The position numbers and the translations under genes were made by a program. Below, piece by piece: positions 1 to 6,990 of a DNA stretch of 64,000 bases. Numbering within the stretch: position 1 is the stretch's first letter; each line of letters opens with the position of its first letter. The DNA comes from Palsa-504 sp963739615 (GTDB lineage: Bacteria; Actinomycetota; Actinomycetes; Streptosporangiales; Streptosporangiaceae), in contig CAVUBD010000015.1 in NCBI GenBank assembly GCA_963739615.1, forward strand, positions 191,820 through 255,819, written 5' to 3'. Below the pieces are notes generated by a model that had not been told where the DNA came from, did no database searches, and worked only from the letters and a program-made list of their open reading frames with translations.

Positions 1-84
1 CTTAATCGGGGTCCGCGGTCTATTTGCGACTGCTCGATCGCGGCAGCCGCCGTGCCGCGTGCCGGGAATGGGGAGAGGAACCAT

Positions 85-102
85 GGACCGTTCGGGCATA
101 AT
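85..102 (+). promoter_or_regulatory. Candidate promoter motif GGACCGTTCGG + ATAAT
   Basis: GGACCGTTCGG followed by ATAAT, about 130 bp before the lipoprotein start. The same 11-mer recurs, correctly oriented, before three other genes (near 9620, 46546 and 51621). Role inferred only from recurrence and position. Confidence 0.35.
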
Positions 103-232
103 GATCTTGATTTTGACGCCGAAGGGCTGGCGGGCGGTACCCGGCCCATCAGGCCGTGTCACAGTGGCTGGCCGTCGTCGATCGCCGCTACGATCACTGC
201 GAACAAGGCGGGTGGCGGAAAGGCAGCGTCTA

Positions 233-1165
233 ATGGGGCGGATGAATCCGATGAGTCGCCGAGGTACGCGGGTCAATGGCCCCGCACTGGCGCGGTCGGC
301 GCTGGGGCGGGCCGCGGTGCTCACCGCCGTGACCGGGCTCCTGGCGGCCTGCGGTTCCGCCGGGTCATCCGTCAGCACGGCGACCACGGCCCGCCCGGCG
401 GCCAAGGCCGCGGCCAGCGCTAGCACCAGCGTCGCCGCGGCCCCGTTTGCCGGCATCGTCGAGCCGTTCGACCCCGGGCACCCGGCCACGACACGGAACG
501 GCCCCGCCAGCTGCGGCAGCCAGCCTTCCGCGCTTGCCATCGAGCAGTGCTTCGAGATCAAGACTGAGAACGTCGATGTGGCCATCGACGAGGCACAGCT
601 CGCCCGCTTTCAGAGCGCGTCGCCCGCCGGGAAGACGACCATCCTGGCGCAGGACAGCGCCTGGCTAGCGGCACGCCAGCCCGTGTGCGCGGCGGCCTTC
701 AGCAGCGGCGGGGCCATCGCCGGGATCGACGTTGCCAGCTGCCTGCTCGACGAGAGTGCGGCCCGTCTCGACGCGGCGAAGGGGATAACCTCGCCGATGG
801 TCAGGCTCAAGGGCACCGACAGCCTCGACCCGAACCAGCTGTCCTGGTACACCACTCCCGAAGGCTCCCGCATCGCCGAGATAAACACGCAGGGCGACAC
901 GACTGGCGGCGCCCTCGTTTCCTGGGTGATCATCGGCGGAGCCGACGGGTTCGTGGTCAACCCCAGGCAGTTCTACTTCCAGGACAAGTCATTCACCGTC
1001 GCAGGCAAGTTCCTGCCGCCCAACCCGACCTACCATCGGGTCGCGGCCGGCAAGGAGTACCAGTTCGGCATGGACTACCCCCGCCTGAACACTGACCCGA
1101 ATACCAACCTGAGCGCCGCTGGCTATTTCTACGCGCCGGGGGCGCCGACCGCGGTCTGGGGTTAG
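233..1165 (+). CDS. Secreted lipoprotein with LprI-type (DUF1311-like) domain
   Basis: Predicted exported lipoprotein of 310 aa. The N-terminus has arginines, a hydrophobic stretch and a lipobox ending LLAACGS, so the mature protein would be anchored to the outer face of the membrane. After an Ala/Ser/Thr linker, a segment with CGSQPS, IEQC, DSAWLAARQPVC and SCLLDESAARLDAAKG has the cysteine pattern of the LprI / DUF1311 domain, a family that includes lysozyme inhibitors. The C-terminal part is not recognised. ATG 233 or 242 is chosen over the upstream ATG at 59 because a GGAAAGG-like site lies just before it and only the short form puts the signal peptide at the N-terminus. Function is inferred from the domain only. 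Confidence 0.7.
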   Translation: MGRMNPMSRRGTRVNGPALARSALGRAAVLTAVTGLLAACGSAGSSVSTATTARPAAKAAASASTSVAAAPFAGIVEPFDPGHPATTRNGPASCGSQPSALAIEQCFEIKTENVDVAIDEAQLARFQSASPAGKTTILAQDSAWLAARQPVCAAAFSSGGAIAGIDVASCLLDESAARLDAAKGITSPMVRLKGTDSLDPNQLSWYTTPEGSRIAEINTQGDTTGGALVSWVIIGGADGFVVNPRQFYFQDKSFTVAGKFLPPNPTYHRVAAGKEYQFGMDYPRLNTDPNTNLSAAGYFYAPGAPTAVWG

Positions 1166-1188
1166 CGCTGCTCACAGCCCCCAGCGGT
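1148..1188. terminator. Candidate bidirectional terminator
   Basis: Inverted repeat CTGGGG / CCCCAG, extendable through ACCGC / GCGGT with a bulge. It spans the stop codons of the two convergent genes that end at 1165 and 1172. There is no U-tract, as is common in high-GC actinomycetes. Confidence 0.4.
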
Positions 1189-2753
1189 CGCGGTCCTCGA
1201 TCAGGTGCCTGGCGTTGCGCATGGCCAGGGCGATGACCGTTTCCATCGGGTTGATGCCGGTAGGACCGGGGAACAGGCTGGCGTCGGCCACGAATAGCCC
1301 GGGCACGCCGTGGAACTCCCCGAAGCCGCCTACCACGCCGCGGCGGGGGTCCGCGCTCATCCGCGCGGTGCCCATGAGGTGGATCGAGTACAGCTGGATC
1401 GCCCGCTTAGGCACCGGCCGGGCCAGCAGGCGCCGTACCTCGCCGGGGCTGCCCACCGCGGGGGCGCCGTCGAAGGGGAGCAGCACGCGGCGGGCGCCCG
1501 CCGCGAACAGCGCCTCGGCGGTCAGTTCCACGCCGCGGACCGCACGGGCGGCGTCGCGGTCGGTCAGCCGGTAGAACACCTGCGGCCCCAGGCCAGGCAC
1601 GTTCCTGACCTGTCCGGTCCCGGTGTCCTCGACCAGCGGACCCGCGGTGACGATGCGGTTGTAGTCCGCCATCAGGTCGCCCAGTTCACGGCCGTAGGCC
1701 GGCAGGATCCCGGCCAGCATGGTGGGGGACAGGTTCACCGCGGTCAGCAAGAGCCCTTCTTCGAAGAACTCGCGGACCTGGAAGGCCTGGTGCACGCCGT
1801 GCCAGCCAGTGACGTCCTCATCGAAGAACGCGGTCACCATGGCGTTCGGGTGCAGCGACAGGTTGCGGCCCAGCTGCCCCGACCCCAACCGCATCAGCCC
1901 GGACCGCATCAGCCCGGACCGCATCAGCCCGGACCGCATCAGCCCGGACCGCATCAGCAGGGCCGGCGTCTGGATCGCGCCCCCGGCCACGATCACGATC
2001 CTGGCGCGCACGGTGATGCTCGGTCCCCTGCGCCCGCCGGGGCGGGTGAAGTGGCCGGTGACACCGGTGACGGCTGGTCCCGAGCGGGTGACCTGGTCCA
2101 CCCGGCAGTCGGCGAACAGCCGGGCACCCAGCGACAGCGCCCTCGGCACGCTGGTCACCAGCATCGAGCGCTTCGCGCCGGTCGGGCAGCCGGTGTTGCA
2201 GCTGTTTGTGCCCGCGCAATGCAGCTGGTTGCGGCGGTTCGGGACGATGTCCCCACCCCAGGGCCAGCGCGCCGGCCTTGAACAGTTCCGAGTCCCGCCC
2301 GATCGTCTCCGGATCCTGCAGGCCGACCGACAGGCGGGCCTCGGCGCGGGCGTAGTAAGGGGCGAGGTCCTTCTCGCGGATCTCCGGCAGGCCGTCTTGC
2401 TCGGCCCAGCGGTCCAGCACGCGGGCCGGGGCCCGCCACGACATACCCCCGTTGACCACGGTGGACCCGCCCACGCACCGCCCCTCGGCGTACAGCACGG
2501 AGGGCCGGCCGATCGTCATGCCGCCGCCGCCGTCCCGGTACAGGGTCCGCAGCGCCCGCCCGGTCTCGGCCGTGAACGACCCGGTCGGGTGGTAGCCGCC
2601 CTCCTCGAGCAGGATCACGTCCACGCCAGCCTCAGCTAGTTCGGCGGCTGCGGTCGCCCCGCCGGCTCCCGAGCCGACGATCACCGCGCCGCAGTCGAGG
2701 GCCAGGTCGCCGGTGACATCGGCTTGCTCGGTGAGCCCGCTGGGCAAGGTCAC
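1172..2753 (-). CDS. GMC-family FAD oxidoreductase (one frameshift)
   Basis: Glucose-methanol-choline oxidoreductase. The N-terminal half has the FAD motif GSGAGGATAA and GRCVGGSTVVNGG. The C-terminal half has HLMGTARM and the GMC tail VADASLFPGPTGINPMET. The halves lie in different frames: near 2247 an extra base turns the expected HRPNRRNQLHCAG into a shifted frame, so an intact product needs one base removed. The GTG at 2753 overlaps the TGA of the upstream subunit-3-like gene (GTGA), implying translational coupling. Five tandem MRSGL-type pentapeptides (15-bp units, 1890-1960) sit where the FAD-domain strand following TPALL should be. The substrate is unknown; the partner suggests a membrane-linked dehydrogenase of a sugar or sterol type. 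Confidence 0.85.
1890..1960. repeat. 15-bp tandem repeat (4 full copies plus partial)
   Basis: Unit CGCATCAGCCCGGAC repeated head to tail within the GMC oxidoreductase gene, encoding MRSGL in frame. Confidence 0.95.
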
Positions 2754-3265
2754 GGCTCGCCCGCGCGGATTTGCGGGCCGTAGGTCTCCAGGCGGCGCCG
2801 GGATACGGCGGTGATGTAGGGGGCCGGGTGGTAGCCGATTTCCCGCTGCACCTCCGGCAGGTCGTAGTAGCACATCGTGACCGCGCCCTTGAGCCGCTTG
2901 ACCACCTCGGCCGCGGGGTCGTGCCGGGCCAGCAGCGCCCCGATGTAGGCCTCCGCCACCCGGTCATCGAGGCGGGCGAACCGCCGGCCCCGCGACGGCG
3001 GGTACAGGCGCGCGCCCTGGTCCAGCACCACCAGCGCGGCGGCCAGGGCCTTCCTGGCCGCAGGCGGCAGGGCGCTCAGCATCAGCCCGAGCTCACCCAG
3101 GACACGTTCGGTCCGCTGGCCTGCCCGCACCTCGGGCGGGCAGACGATTTCAGCGAACCGCCTGGCCGCCAGCCGGACCGGGGCACTCAGCCGGACCGGG
3201 GCACTCAGCCGGACCGGGGCACTCAGCCGGACCGGGGCACTCAGCCGGGCCGGGGCGCTCGGCCG
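2750..3265 (-). CDS. Gluconate 2-dehydrogenase subunit 3-like protein
   Basis: Small alpha-helical protein resembling gluconate 2-dehydrogenase subunit 3, the usual companion of GMC oxidoreductases. Recognisable parts are RFAEIVCPPE, LPPAARKALAAALVVLDQG, VAEAYIGALLA and a C-terminal YDLPEVQREIGYHPAPYI. Its stop overlaps the GMC start, and it lies directly after the MerR stop. The start is unresolved: no ATG or GTG precedes the conserved region in frame, because four 18-bp repeats (APVRLS) occupy the place where a start would be. The first clear candidate is GTG at 3130, which would cut the first conserved helix. The repeat may have replaced the native N-terminus, or a CTG may be used. Confidence 0.55.
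   Translation of the reverse strand, partial: RPSAPARLSAPVRLSAPVRLSAPVRLSAPVRLAARRFAEIVCPPEVRAGQRTERVLGELGLMLSALPPAARKALAAALVVLDQGARLYPPSRGRRFARLDDRVAEAYIGALLARHDPAAEVVKRLKGAVTMCYYDLPEVQREIGYHPAPYITAVSRRRLETYGPQIRAGEP
3173..3262. repeat. 18-bp tandem repeat (4 copies plus a degenerate fifth)
   Basis: Unit CCGGACCGGGGCACTCAG, encoding APVRLS on the minus strand, between the MerR stop and the conserved part of the subunit-3-like gene. Confidence 0.95.
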
Positions 3266-3272
3266 GAACTGC

Positions 3273-4186
3273 TCAGGACGGGGCGTCGGCGCGGAAGATG
3301 GGCCAGCCAATCTCCGTCCTCCATTCCGCTTCGTCCGGCGTATCGCCGGCGCCGCGCAGGTAGTACTCCCGCAGCGGCCCGTCGATGCTGATCTCGTGGG
3401 TGGTGGCGTACGAGCCGAGCTTGGCGTAGCTGAGGTCGGCGTCGCCGAGCGAGCCGTGGTGGCTGATGATGGCCAGCTCGGCGGCCGGCACGACGACCGG
3501 CACGACCCGCCCGATGGCGCGGACCCCGATGGCGCGGACCCCGATGGCGTGGACCCCGATGGCGTGGACCCCGATGGCGTGGACCCCGATGGCGTGGACC
3601 CCGATGGCGTGGACAGGGCCCTCGACCGGGATGAACACGGTTGCCTGGCCACGGTCGTGCTGGAAGATCTCGCTGGCGTACATCCCGCCGCTGGGCCCGG
3701 TGGCGCGCAGGCCCTGGGCGCGGACGGTGGCCCGCAGCTCGCCGAGGGCGCCTTGCCGCCAGGCCAGGATGTCGGAGCGGTCGATGACCGCCCCGATCCC
3801 GGCCGCCGGCGTGGCCGGGACGCTGCGGTGCTCGATGGCGGGCACGGCGCCGGGAGGTCGCAGCAGGTTGCGCAGCGAGTCGACCGCGGCCCTGGTCTGC
3901 GCCAGTTCGGCTTCCAGCCGGTCCAGGTGGGCGGCGATGAGGACGTTGCGGGCCTGCGTGTCGTGGGCAGCCAGCACCGCCTTGACCTCGGCGACCGGCA
4001 TCTCAAGGTCCCGCAGCCTGCGGATGACCTGCGCGGTCGGGATCTGGTCGCCGGTGTAGTAGCGGTAGCCCGTGGCGGGGTTGACCGTGGCCGCTCGAGC
4101 AGGCCGACCTGGTGGTAGTGGCGCAGCGTCTTGACGCTCAGGTGGGTCACGCGGGAGAAGTCGCCGACGGTCAGCGGTGCTGTCAC
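3273..4186 (-). CDS. MerR-family regulator with GyrI-like effector domain (one frameshift)
   Basis: Transcription regulator. The N-terminus (VGDFSRVTHLSVKTLRHYHQ) is a MerR winged helix; the middle is a dimerisation coiled coil (MPVAEVKAVLAAHD, HLDRLEAELAQ); the C-terminus is a GyrI/BmrR-like effector-binding fold. A base is missing near 4093: LLERP leaves frame where LLER(A)TVNPATGYRYYTG is expected. Seven tandem HAIGV/RAIGV pentapeptides (15-bp units, 3511-3614) expand one segment of the effector domain. It is transcribed away from the SnoaL-like gene and heads the operon with the subunit-3-like and GMC genes. A MerR-type promoter at 4239-4270 suggests it controls the divergent gene. Confidence 0.85.
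3511..3614. repeat. 15-bp tandem repeat, 7 copies
   Basis: Unit CCGATGGCGYGGACC. Five copies carry T and two carry C at the variable base, giving HAIGV or RAIGV. It is in frame in the MerR-family gene. Confidence 0.95.
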
Positions 4187-4238
4187 CAGGCCATTGTCAA
4201 CCCTCCCCGTACCGGACAGTCAATCGATGATCGAGCTA

Positions 4239-4270
4239 TTGACCTTCCGGTGAAGGGAGCACCGAGGGTG
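4239..4270 (+). promoter_or_regulatory. MerR-type promoter/operator
   Basis: TTGACC (-35) runs into the perfect inverted repeat CCTTC-CGGT-GAAGG (4243-4256). This is the arrangement of MerR-activated promoters, where the dyad fills an over-long spacer. It lies between the divergent MerR gene and the SnoaL-like gene at 4313. The -10 is not clear. Confidence 0.5.
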
Positions 4271-4312
4271 GAGTCATCAGCAAGAAAGCGAGCACTGCGA
4301 AGGAGCCCAGTC

Positions 4313-4678
4313 ATGACCGACACCCTCACCCTCCACGGCGTCGTCGCCGACCACGTCGCCGCCGTCAACGCCTTCGACGAGGACGCCATCGTGGCCACGT
4401 TCGCTGAGGACGCCCTGGTCAACGACGCCCACCGGGAGTTCTGGGGCGCCGCGGCCATCCGCCGCTGGGTCGCGAAGGAAATGGTCGGCGACCATGTGAG
4501 CATCGAGGTAACCGAGGTCATCGACCACTACGGCGACACCATCGTCCGCGGCCGCTACGACGGCGATTTCGACAAGGAGAACCTGCCCGGCGAGCTCATC
4601 CTGACCAACTACTTCACCGTCCGCGACGGCCAGATCGTCAGCCTGATCGTGATCCGCAATACTCCGGCCGACTACTGA
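4313..4678 (+). CDS. SnoaL/NTF2-like nuclear-transport-factor-fold protein
   Basis: 121-aa protein of the NTF2-like/SnoaL-like cone fold: VVADHVAAVNAFDEDAIVATFAEDALV at the N-terminus, a central EFWGAAAIRRWVAKEMV helix and a C-terminal sheet ending YFTVRDGQIVSLIVI. Members bind or convert small hydrophobic substrates, and many are of unknown function. ATG 4313 follows AAGGAG by 7 nt and matches the family's usual N-terminus; an upstream in-frame ATG would add unrelated residues across the MerR promoter. It is probably the target of the divergent MerR regulator. Confidence 0.85.
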   Translation: MTDTLTLHGVVADHVAAVNAFDEDAIVATFAEDALVNDAHREFWGAAAIRRWVAKEMVGDHVSIEVTEVIDHYGDTIVRGRYDGDFDKENLPGELILTNYFTVRDGQIVSLIVIRNTPADY

Positions 4679-4754
4679 CGCTCGGTCAGGCCGCAGGCCC
4701 GCTGCGCAAGGGCCGGCGGGTTCGGCCTAGCACGGGGACCAGGGCTTCGACACC

Positions 4755-4988
4755 ATGCAGGTGCAGCTCCGCAGGCTGCTGCGCGGCTGCGAGGTCGTGA
4801 ACCTGACCGAGCGCAGTGCTCACGCCGCCGGGTACCTGCTGGGACGCGCGGGCACGAGCGACGTGACCGACGCCGTGGTAGCGCAGACCGCGGCCGGCCT
4901 TCGGGCCGATGTGGTGACCGGCGACCGCGCTGACATCGCCCGCCTGCTCCAGGCCGCGCAAGCATCCTGCCAGATCATCGACGTGTAG
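4755..4988 (+). pseudogene. C-terminal remnant of a PIN-domain (VapC-type) toxin
   Basis: 77 residues matching the last half of VapC-type PIN ribonucleases: LRRLLRGCEVVNLTE, AAGYLLGRAGTSDVTDAVVA and a VVTGDRADIARLL strand-helix holding late acidic active-site residues. The N-terminal half, with the first catalytic Asp, is absent; an in-frame TAG lies at 4728-4730 and nothing PIN-like precedes it. No antitoxin gene is next to it. Most likely an inactive remnant. Confidence 0.65.
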
Positions 4989-5052
4989 TGCCGCGGTGGC
5001 TACCGTGGCTCCCGGATCGCCGCTCAGGCGAGCGGTGCGCTCCGGTAGCGGT

Positions 5053-5706
5053 TTAGCCAAGAGGGCAGCTGTTGTAGGGGACCTGGCCTAGATCTACGAA
5101 GCCTGGCAGGTCAATGGTGGCCGTCTGGTCAAGCTGGTCGTAGTCGAGGATGAACTGGACGGGGAACGCGTCTGGGCACTTGACGAGCACCTTGAAGGTA
5201 ACCGTGAACCAGGTGCTGGCCCCCGGGGGCAGCGCGGTATCCGGGGTGCCGCTCGCCGCCGGCAGCTCACCGCAGGGTCCCCAGGCTTGCGCCGTCGCCT
5301 GGAGGCCGCCGCCCAGCGGCAGGACCGCCTGGACACGGCGGAGAGTCACGCCCGTGGCTGACTGGTTCGTGACCTGGACGCCTAGCTGCAACATGTGACC
5401 GGTCTGCGCTGAGCACTGGCGATCGGTCTGGCTCAAGGCGCCCGCTGCCGTGGACGCGACCGGGGCGGTGACCGGGGAGTGCAGGGCGGCCGCGGAGTCT
5501 TTAACGTGCCGCTGGCCGACCGCATACCCCGCGGCTAGGCCGACGAGCAGGGCCGCGGCCGCGGCGACCACGGCGATCAGCCGCGGCCGACCGGATGGGG
5601 CCGTTATCCGGCGGCTATTCAGTTCCAGGATGTCACCATCGGCGGCCCCGCCGGTTCCCGGCGGGGAATCAGGCCCGTCTCGTTGGCGGTCATCCCAGCC
5701 GGTCAT
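5053..5706 (-). CDS. Single-pass membrane protein of unknown function
   Basis: 217 aa. A charged cytoplasmic N-terminus (about 40 residues) precedes one transmembrane helix (LIAVVAAAAALLVGLAAGYAVG), followed by an extracytoplasmic domain with four cysteines (QCSAQTG, GPCGELP, VKCPDAF, NSCPLG) probably forming disulfides. The external part looks beta-rich, with LQLGVQVTNQS and TWFTVTFKVLV resembling a DUF4352-like or Ig-like fold. It has no neighbour close enough to suggest an operon. Function unknown. Confidence 0.75.
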   Translation of the reverse strand: MTGWDDRQRDGPDSPPGTGGAADGDILELNSRRITAPSGRPRLIAVVAAAAALLVGLAAGYAVGQRHVKDSAAALHSPVTAPVASTAAGALSQTDRQCSAQTGHMLQLGVQVTNQSATGVTLRRVQAVLPLGGGLQATAQAWGPCGELPAASGTPDTALPPGASTWFTVTFKVLVKCPDAFPVQFILDYDQLDQTATIDLPGFVDLGQVPYNSCPLG

Positions 5707-5937
5707 CTAGCCAGGGTAAAACGAATCACGCGGGGAAGGCTCGCCCCGGCCGCCATGAGCCGCGACGAGCCGGCATGGGAAGCCGCGATGTCGTCGGAAG
5801 GTGACTGATTTGCGGAACCGCTGGACCTCGAACACCCCGCTCACGGCGGTCGCCGTGACGATGCCGCCCTGGCCGGGCGAGGACGAGGCGTACGAGGTAC
5901 CCGGCGCCTGGCCGGCGTATCAAGACCCAGGTACGCC

Positions 5938-6380
5938 AGGCACCTGGCGCTGTCCGTGCTGCACGCCGTTGACCGGCGGCTCGCACTGGCCCTGACCGCG
6001 CTGTTCGCGGTGCTGGGCTCGGCCTGGATGTGCTGAACACGTTCTACGCGGGCGATGAGCCGCTGCTGCTGACCCGGCTGACCATCACCCCGCAGGGCGG
6101 TCTGCACGGGCTGGCCATGAACGACCTGGCCGCCAGGACCCGGGTGCTCGCGATCAGGCGCGCCGCCGACCGGGCGATCCTCGAGCACCCGCCGCGGCGC
6201 AGCACCCGGTTCCACCCGGACGACGAGGCCTTCCTGATCGGGCCCTACGAGGAGTTGCTCACCGTGCTCCGCCGCGACCGGCCCACCCCGCAGGCTCCCA
6301 GCACCCCCACGCAGAAAACAACCGCGCCGGGAACCCCCGCGCCCGGCACCGAAGCCAGCCGGACCACCCGCCCGACGTAG
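5938..6380 (+). pseudogene. Remnant of a TrkA/RCK-domain potassium channel protein
   Basis: The frame ending at 6380 encodes LNTFYAGDEPLLLTRLTITP, GLAMNDLAARTRVLAI, LEHPPRRSTRF and EAFLIGPYEELLTVLRRD, the C-terminal ligand-binding part of actinobacterial RCK/TrkA-type channel proteins. Just upstream, in another frame, RHLALSVLHAVDRRLALALT looks like a membrane segment of the same kind of protein. The full gene should be several hundred codons longer, so the pore and NAD-binding regions are missing. The Pro/Thr-rich tail is unconserved. No RBS precedes the ATG at 6030. Confidence 0.6.
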
Positions 6381-6381
6381 G

Positions 6382-6975
6382 GTGGGCACCGTGCTGATCC
6401 AGGTCATCTCGAGTACCACCCGCGAAGGGCGCTTCAGCGAGCGGACGGCCCACTGGGTGGTGGCGGCCCTGAGCGCCCGTGAGGACTTCGACGTGGAGCT
6501 GATCGACCTGCGCGATTACCCGCTGCCGTTCTTCGACGCCGTGCCGCCGGCCAGGGCGCCGCGCGAGTACGCCACCGAGGAGGTCGCCCGCCTCGGCCGG
6601 ACCCTGGACCGGGCCGACGGGTTCATCGTGCTGACCGCCGAATACAACCACGGCTACCCGGCGGTCCTGAAGAACGCCATGGACTGGACCTTCCCGGAAT
6701 GGCACCGCAAGCCGGTCGCCTTCGTGGGGTGGGGCAACGTCGGCGGCGCCCGCGCCATCGAGCAGCTGCGGCTGGTCGCCGTCGAGTTCGAGATGGCCCC
6801 GCTGCGGCACGCGGTGCACATCCTGCCCGACGTCATGATCCCGGCCCGGCAGGCCGGCGACGTCAGCGATACGACCGCGTTCGCGCGGCTCGAGCCGAAG
6901 CTGAAGCTCCTGGCCGACGACCTGACCTGGTGGGCCGCCGCGCTGGCCGCCGCCCGCCGCCGCGAGCAGCGCTAG
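6382..6975 (+). CDS. NADPH-dependent FMN reductase family protein
   Basis: Flavodoxin-fold quinone/FMN reductase (197 aa) that reduces FMN, quinones or azo compounds with NAD(P)H in the cytoplasm. Signature segments are QVISSTTREGRFSE (phosphate-binding loop), LRDYPLPFFDA, the FMN motif TAEYNHGYPAVLKNAMDW, and VGWGNVGGARAIEQLRLV. Length is normal for the family. GTG 6382 or GTG 6391 are both possible starts; 6391 begins exactly at the first beta strand. It follows the RCK remnant with no gap, so its native promoter may have been altered. Confidence 0.88.
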   Translation: MGTVLIQVISSTTREGRFSERTAHWVVAALSAREDFDVELIDLRDYPLPFFDAVPPARAPREYATEEVARLGRTLDRADGFIVLTAEYNHGYPAVLKNAMDWTFPEWHRKPVAFVGWGNVGGARAIEQLRLVAVEFEMAPLRHAVHILPDVMIPARQAGDVSDTTAFARLEPKLKLLADDLTWWAAALAAARRREQR

Positions 6976-6990
6976 CCAGCACGAGCAGCG

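Noticed and set aside
4686..5060. Minus-strand 124-codon frame across the PIN remnant
   Set aside because: The plus strand matches PIN-domain segments; the minus frame matches nothing.
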